Source: an uncultured Oscillospiraceae bacterium (GTDB lineage Bacteria > Bacillota > Clostridia > Oscillospirales > Acutalibacteraceae). Taken from it: DNA of 15,352 bases. The translations under genes were made by a program, and so were the position numbers. Shown in pieces: positions 12,400-15,352 of the stretch; position 1 is the first letter of the stretch; every line of letters begins with the position of its first letter. Below the pieces are notes generated by a model. It saw nothing but the letters and a program-made list of their open reading frames with translations. It made no database searches and was not told the DNA's origin. The stretch covers positions 1-15,352 of the forward strand of contig UQDO01000045.1 of NCBI GenBank assembly GCA_900539855.1, given 5' to 3'.

Positions 12400-13590
12400 T
12401 TATCCGAGCGTCGCCTTTGCGACCTCTCCCAGTATGCCGATGCCGTTTATGATCTGCTCATCGGTCGGTGTTGAATAGTTCAGACGGAAGCAGTCCCCGT
12501 TGCCGCCGGGCGCCACCGAAAACGCACTGCCGGGTACCACCGCAACACGCCTCTCAAGCGCCTTTTTGCAAAAGCTTTCGGCGTCCGATCCGTTTTTGAT
12601 GCGGCACCATATGAACAGTCCGCCCGACGGCTTGTTGTATTCGATAAATGGCGCCATGTCGCGGTCGAGCAGCGACTGCATGAGACCGCATTTGTTGCGG
12701 TATATTTCACGGTTGCGTGAAAGGTGATTTTCATAACCGCCTCCGGTCATGAAACGGTAGCATATCATCTGGCTGAGAATTGACGTGTGCACGTCCGCAG
12801 TCTGTTTGCAGACCACCATTTTGGATATCACAGCGGACGGCGCGAGGGCGAAGCCGACCCTCAGTCCCGGTGAAATGACCTTTGAGAAGGAGCCTGCATA
12901 TATGACTATCCCGTCCTCGTCAAGGCTTTTAACGGACGGCGGACAAACGCCGTCAAAGCAGGTGTCGCCGTAAGGGTTGTCCTCAACTATCATAACTTTG
13001 TGCCGCTTTGCCGTTTCATAAAGCGCCTTTCTTTTCTGCACGCTCATGCACACACCGGCAGGGTTCTGAAAGTTAGGTATCGTGTAAATGAATTTTACGT
13101 CTTTTTCGGCGTCCAGCACCTTGTCAAGCAATTCTACGTTCATGCCGTCCTTTTCGACCGGAACGCCGACCAGCTTCAGCCCGGCGGCGCGGAACGCGTT
13201 GAGCGAGCCGATAAAGCTCGGATCCTCGCACACAACGGTATCGCCGGCGTCGCACAGTACGGCGGCAGAAAGGCTCATGACCTGCTGCGCGCCCGAGGTT
13301 ATTATCAGCTCGTCGCTGTCTCTTCCTATATTCTGGGTCGATTTGAGATAATCCTTCAAAGTCTTACGAAGCGGAGCGTACCCTTCGGTCACCGAATACT
13401 GCAGTGCATCGACCGGCTGCTCCATCATGATATCTGACAAAATGGCAGACACCGCATCGGTCGGCAGTGTCTCGGGTGCCGGATTGCCTGCGGCAAAGGG
13501 GATATATCCCGGCTCAGACGTGAACTTCAGTATTTCCCTGATCGCTGACGGCTTGAGATCCTTTAAATTATCGGAAAAATTATATTCCAT
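12400..13590 (-). CDS. PLP-dependent aminotransferase, class I/II fold (2-aminoadipate/aromatic transaminase-like)
   Basis: A 396-residue fold type I PLP enzyme that should transfer an amino group between an amino acid and a 2-oxoacid. The PLP lysine is Lys237 in YAGSFSKVISPGLRVGF (231-247). Other landmarks are YTIPNFQNPAG (169-179), IVEDNPYGD (201-209; Asp204, Tyr207), the N-terminal FAAGNPAPETLP (32-43) and the substrate-carboxylate arginine in the C-terminal FRLNYS region. The sequence resembles the LysN/2-aminoadipate and MocR-type aminotransferase domain, but it has no GntR DNA-binding domain, so it is a plain enzyme. The substrate is not determinable; because trpS follows, an aromatic amino acid is tempting but unproven. 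The ATG at 13590 has GGAG ten bases upstream; a TTG at 13614 is less likely. It is first in the operon with trpS, holB and ricT. Confidence 0.93.
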   Translation of the reverse strand: MEYNFSDNLKDLKPSAIREILKFTSEPGYIPFAAGNPAPETLPTDAVSAILSDIMMEQPVDALQYSVTEGYAPLRKTLKDYLKSTQNIGRDSDELIITSGAQQVMSLSAAVLCDAGDTVVCEDPSFIGSLNAFRAAGLKLVGVPVEKDGMNVELLDKVLDAEKDVKFIYTIPNFQNPAGVCMSVQKRKALYETAKRHKVMIVEDNPYGDTCFDGVCPPSVKSLDEDGIVIYAGSFSKVISPGLRVGFALAPSAVISKMVVCKQTADVHTSILSQMICYRFMTGGGYENHLSRNREIYRNKCGLMQSLLDRDMAPFIEYNKPSGGLFIWCRIKNGSDAESFCKKALERRVAVVPGSAFSVAPGGNGDCFRLNYSTPTDEQIINGIGILGEVAKATLG

Positions 13591-13626
13591 ATCAGGTCTT
13601 CTCCAAACTTTCAAATGCTTCTATAT

Positions 13627-13655
13627 ATTATAATGTATAGGAACGCCATTTTCAA
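13627..13655 (-). promoter_or_regulatory. Promoter of the aminotransferase-trpS-holB-ricT operon
   Basis: On the minus strand TTGAAA (13655-13650), a 17-base spacer and TATAAT (13632-13627): eleven of twelve consensus positions. The leader before the aminotransferase ATG would be about 30 bases, which leaves no space for a riboswitch or T-box. Confidence 0.85.
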
Positions 13656-13689
13656 CAGTGAATTTTCATATCGCTAAAATAATTTTTTG

Positions 13690-13718
13690 TTGCAATAGAC
13701 TGCACGATAATATATACT
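13690..13718 (+). promoter_or_regulatory. Promoter of the alpha-L-fucosidase gene
   Basis: TTGCAA (13690-13695), a 17-base spacer and TATACT (13713-13718). It diverges from the aminotransferase operon promoter 35 bp away. The short leader contains a hairpin AGCAC (13728-13732) / GTGCT (13737-13741). No obvious operator beyond this was seen. Confidence 0.75.
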
Positions 13719-13764
13719 TCACTTGAAAGCACGAGGGTGCTCCGTTTAATAAATATGGAAAGCA

Positions 13765-15009
13765 GTGATACCCGTGATAGTAAAGCCGTATATAAAACAG
13801 TTTGAGGAACAGGGCTTCGGGATGTTCGTGCATTTCGGCGCCTACAGCGTGCTCGCAAAGGGCGAGTGGGCGAAGTGCCAGTACAACATTCCTTACAGGG
13901 AGTACGACAACTATGTAAAAAGCTTCTGCCCGAAGCCGGACTGGGCAAAGGAACTGGTCGAAGCCGCAAAAGAGGCGGGGTGCAGATATATAACGCTGAC
14001 CACGCGTCACCACGACGGATTTTCGCTTTTCGATACCTGCGGATTAAACGATTACGACACCGTGCACACCTGCGGCAGGGACCTTGTAAGGGAATTTACC
14101 GACGCCTGCCACACTGCCGGGATAACGCCGTCGTTCTATCATACACTGCTCGATTGGCACGAGCCGACCTATAAAACAGATTTTCCGGCGTACCTTGGAT
14201 ATCTCAGAAAAAGCGTCGAGATACTGTGCAAAAACTACGGAAAGATCGGCGGATTGTGGTTTGACGGCTGGTGGGACAAAAAGGACGCCGACTGGGAAGA
14301 GGATGCCCTCTATGCCACCATCAGGGCGTATCAGCCCGAGGCTATAATAATCAATAACACGGGGCTTTGCAACCGCGGAATGATCCGCCACCCCGAGCTT
14401 GACAGCGTGACCTTCGAAAGAGGAAAGCCCTTCCCGATAAATACCGAAGGTGCCCCGAAATATCTTGCAAGCGAAATGTGCGAAACGCTGAACGATCACT
14501 GGGGATACGCCAAAAACGATCTCCATTTCAAATCGTCGGCAGAAATAATCGAAACGCTTTGCGACTGCCGCCGCTGCGGCTCAAACCTGCTGCTTAATAT
14601 CGGACCCGACGGAAACGGTAACCTGCGGCTTATGGACAAAGCAATACTGGATGCCGTCGGACAGTGGGTGAACCTTTTCGACGAGGCGATCCGCGCTCCT
14701 AAGCCTTATGCCGCCCAAGCGGAGGGCAGAGAAAAGGACTTCGTGCTTAAAAACGGTAAAAATTATTACCTGTTCTGCTTCTCACTGCCGGTCTTTGCAA
14801 ATGAAAACGTCGCCCTCAACGAGGCAAAGAGCGACAAGTATACCGACCGATTCACCCTCGCCGGTGAGACCGTAAAGCGCGTTTACTGGATGGAAACAGG
14901 CACCGACGCCGTGTATAAGCAGGACGGAAACACACTTTTTGTTCAGGCTGAACCGTTTACATACGGAAACAATACCGTCGTCAGGGTCGCAAAAATAGAG
15001 TGTGAATAA
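13765..15009 (+). CDS. Alpha-L-fucosidase, glycoside hydrolase family 29
   Basis: This 414-residue enzyme would release alpha-linked L-fucose from glycans by a retaining mechanism. The catalytic domain starts at once with FGMFVHFGAYSVLAKGEWA (18-36). TTRHHDGFSLFD (79-90) holds the His82/His83 pair that binds fucose. The nucleophile is Asp167 in GGLWFDGWW (162-170). SEMCETLNDHWGYAKND and NLLLNIGPDGNG are also typical of GH29. The C-terminal 80 residues form a short beta-sandwich-like tail. There is no signal peptide, so it should act in the cytoplasm on imported fucosylated oligosaccharides; no transporter or fucose-pathway gene is adjacent. The start is a GTG at 13765 with GGAAAG just upstream; a GTG at 13774 is equally plausible and costs three residues. 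A terminator follows at 15165. Confidence 0.95.
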   Translation: MIPVIVKPYIKQFEEQGFGMFVHFGAYSVLAKGEWAKCQYNIPYREYDNYVKSFCPKPDWAKELVEAAKEAGCRYITLTTRHHDGFSLFDTCGLNDYDTVHTCGRDLVREFTDACHTAGITPSFYHTLLDWHEPTYKTDFPAYLGYLRKSVEILCKNYGKIGGLWFDGWWDKKDADWEEDALYATIRAYQPEAIIINNTGLCNRGMIRHPELDSVTFERGKPFPINTEGAPKYLASEMCETLNDHWGYAKNDLHFKSSAEIIETLCDCRRCGSNLLLNIGPDGNGNLRLMDKAILDAVGQWVNLFDEAIRAPKPYAAQAEGREKDFVLKNGKNYYLFCFSLPVFANENVALNEAKSDKYTDRFTLAGETVKRVYWMETGTDAVYKQDGNTLFVQAEPFTYGNNTVVRVAKIECE

Positions 15010-15132
15010 GATTTTCTGAAAATATTTCTTTCGGAAATACATAATATTTTTACCGCTCCGGATAAAGACTACGCAAACAGGCTGTTACAACATGCAGATG
15101 TCAGCTTTGACGACATATACTATCGGTTGTGA
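15010..15132 (+). other. In-frame open stretch after the fucosidase stop (possible gene remnant)
   Basis: Directly after the fucosidase TAA the same frame stays open for 40 codons to a TGA at 15130-15132. It contains protein-like segments such as APDKDYANRLLQHADVSFDD (codons 16-35) and then IYYRL. There is no ATG, GTG or TTG start and no ribosome binding site. It could be the tail of a decayed gene, a lost C-terminal extension, or chance. Nothing else is visible between the fucosidase and its terminator. Confidence 0.3.
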
Positions 15133-15164
15133 AAAGGCAAAGCCGGCGCGGCAAGACGAAAATC

Positions 15165-15192
15165 AAAGCGGCAGCAGTCCTGCCGCTTTTTG
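15165..15192 (+). terminator. Rho-independent terminator after the fucosidase
   Basis: AAAGCGGCAG (15165-15174), loop CAGTC, CTGCCGCTTT (15180-15189), continuing as a T-run to about 15191. A perfect 10-bp stem with a short loop, 155 bp after the fucosidase stop and 34 bp before the next promoter, which it insulates. Confidence 0.9.
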
Positions 15193-15225
15193 TTAAAAAA
15201 TTTTAAAAAAATATCAAAAAAGGTG

Positions 15226-15257
15226 TTGACAAGAGGGGAGCGATGTGGTAATATAAT
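15226..15257 (+). promoter_or_regulatory. Strong promoter, probably of an rRNA operon beyond the right edge
   Basis: TTGACA (15226-15231) is perfect. At 17 bases spacing lies TAATAT (15249-15254), preceded by an extended -10 TGG; a perfect TATAAT lies at 15252-15257 with 20-base spacing. An A-rich tract just upstream (15194-15220) resembles an UP element. The combination suits a stable-RNA promoter. Confidence 0.7.
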
Positions 15258-15262
15258 CGAGC

Positions 15263-15352
15263 GCCTTATGAGAGCGGCCGGTGACGGAAGCTTAGAGGAT
15301 AAGCGCAGCGGACCTTGAAAATTAAACAACGATAACTATAAAGAGAACCCGA
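15263..15352 (+). ncRNA. Probable pre-rRNA leader (partial, runs off the window)
   Basis: After the promoter there is no ribosome binding site or start codon in a coding context. Instead the sequence contains GACCTTGAAAATTAAACAAC (15311-15330), which resembles the TTGAAAA..AAACAA leader/spacer element found before 16S and 23S rRNA genes in Clostridia. The mature RNA itself lies outside the window, so a tRNA cluster or another stable RNA remains possible. Confidence 0.5.

Overview
The window looks like chromosome from a gut-type clostridium (Firmicutes/Clostridia, probably the Ruminococcaceae/Oscillospiraceae area). The evidence is GC-rich coding sequence with AT-rich spacers, GGAGG ribosome binding sites, near-consensus sigma-A promoters, an EtfAB-linked 2-hydroxyacid (lactate) dehydrogenase module typical of anaerobes, a holB-ricT pair as in Firmicutes, and a GH29 fucosidase. 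The genus cannot be named from the sequence alone.

Layout. 1-54 is the right end of a dispersed MITE-like repeat, followed by a bidirectional terminator (142-176). An AT-rich IS200-type element with a single tnpA occupies roughly 192-911. Next, on the minus strand, is an alaS - HIT protein - phosphoribosyltransferase operon (4605 down to 930), driven by a perfect TTGACA-17-TATAAT promoter. Divergent from it, on the plus strand, is a tight three-gene operon etfB-etfA-lctD (4859-8254), encoding an electron-confurcating lactate dehydrogenase. 8255-8784 has no gene: it holds the operon terminator, a complete 177-bp MITE (8356-8532), half of a related element (8556-8622), about 90 bp in which I see only a weak hairpin, and the terminator of the next gene. 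A minus-strand ECF transporter S component follows (8785-9309), then a minus-strand operon of aminotransferase - trpS - holB - ricT (13590 down to 9484). A divergent spacer with two good promoters leads to a plus-strand alpha-L-fucosidase (13765-15009). The right edge holds the fucosidase terminator and a strong promoter with what looks like a pre-rRNA leader running out of the window.

How the genes work together. The left and right operons are mostly housekeeping: aminoacyl-tRNA synthesis, the replication clamp loader, and the RicT RNA-processing/phosphorelay factor. The etf/lctD operon is a complete metabolic module, oxidising a 2-hydroxyacid, most likely lactate, with NAD+ at the expense of reduced ferredoxin. 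The fucosidase is a predicted cytoplasmic enzyme for fucosylated glycans.

I see no clear defence system, CRISPR array, prophage or tRNA. The most unusual material is non-coding: the MITE family with shared ends but different cores, a second unrelated repeat of about 70 bp present twice in opposite orientation (1873-1941 and 9418-9487), and the structured ends and leader of the IS200 element.
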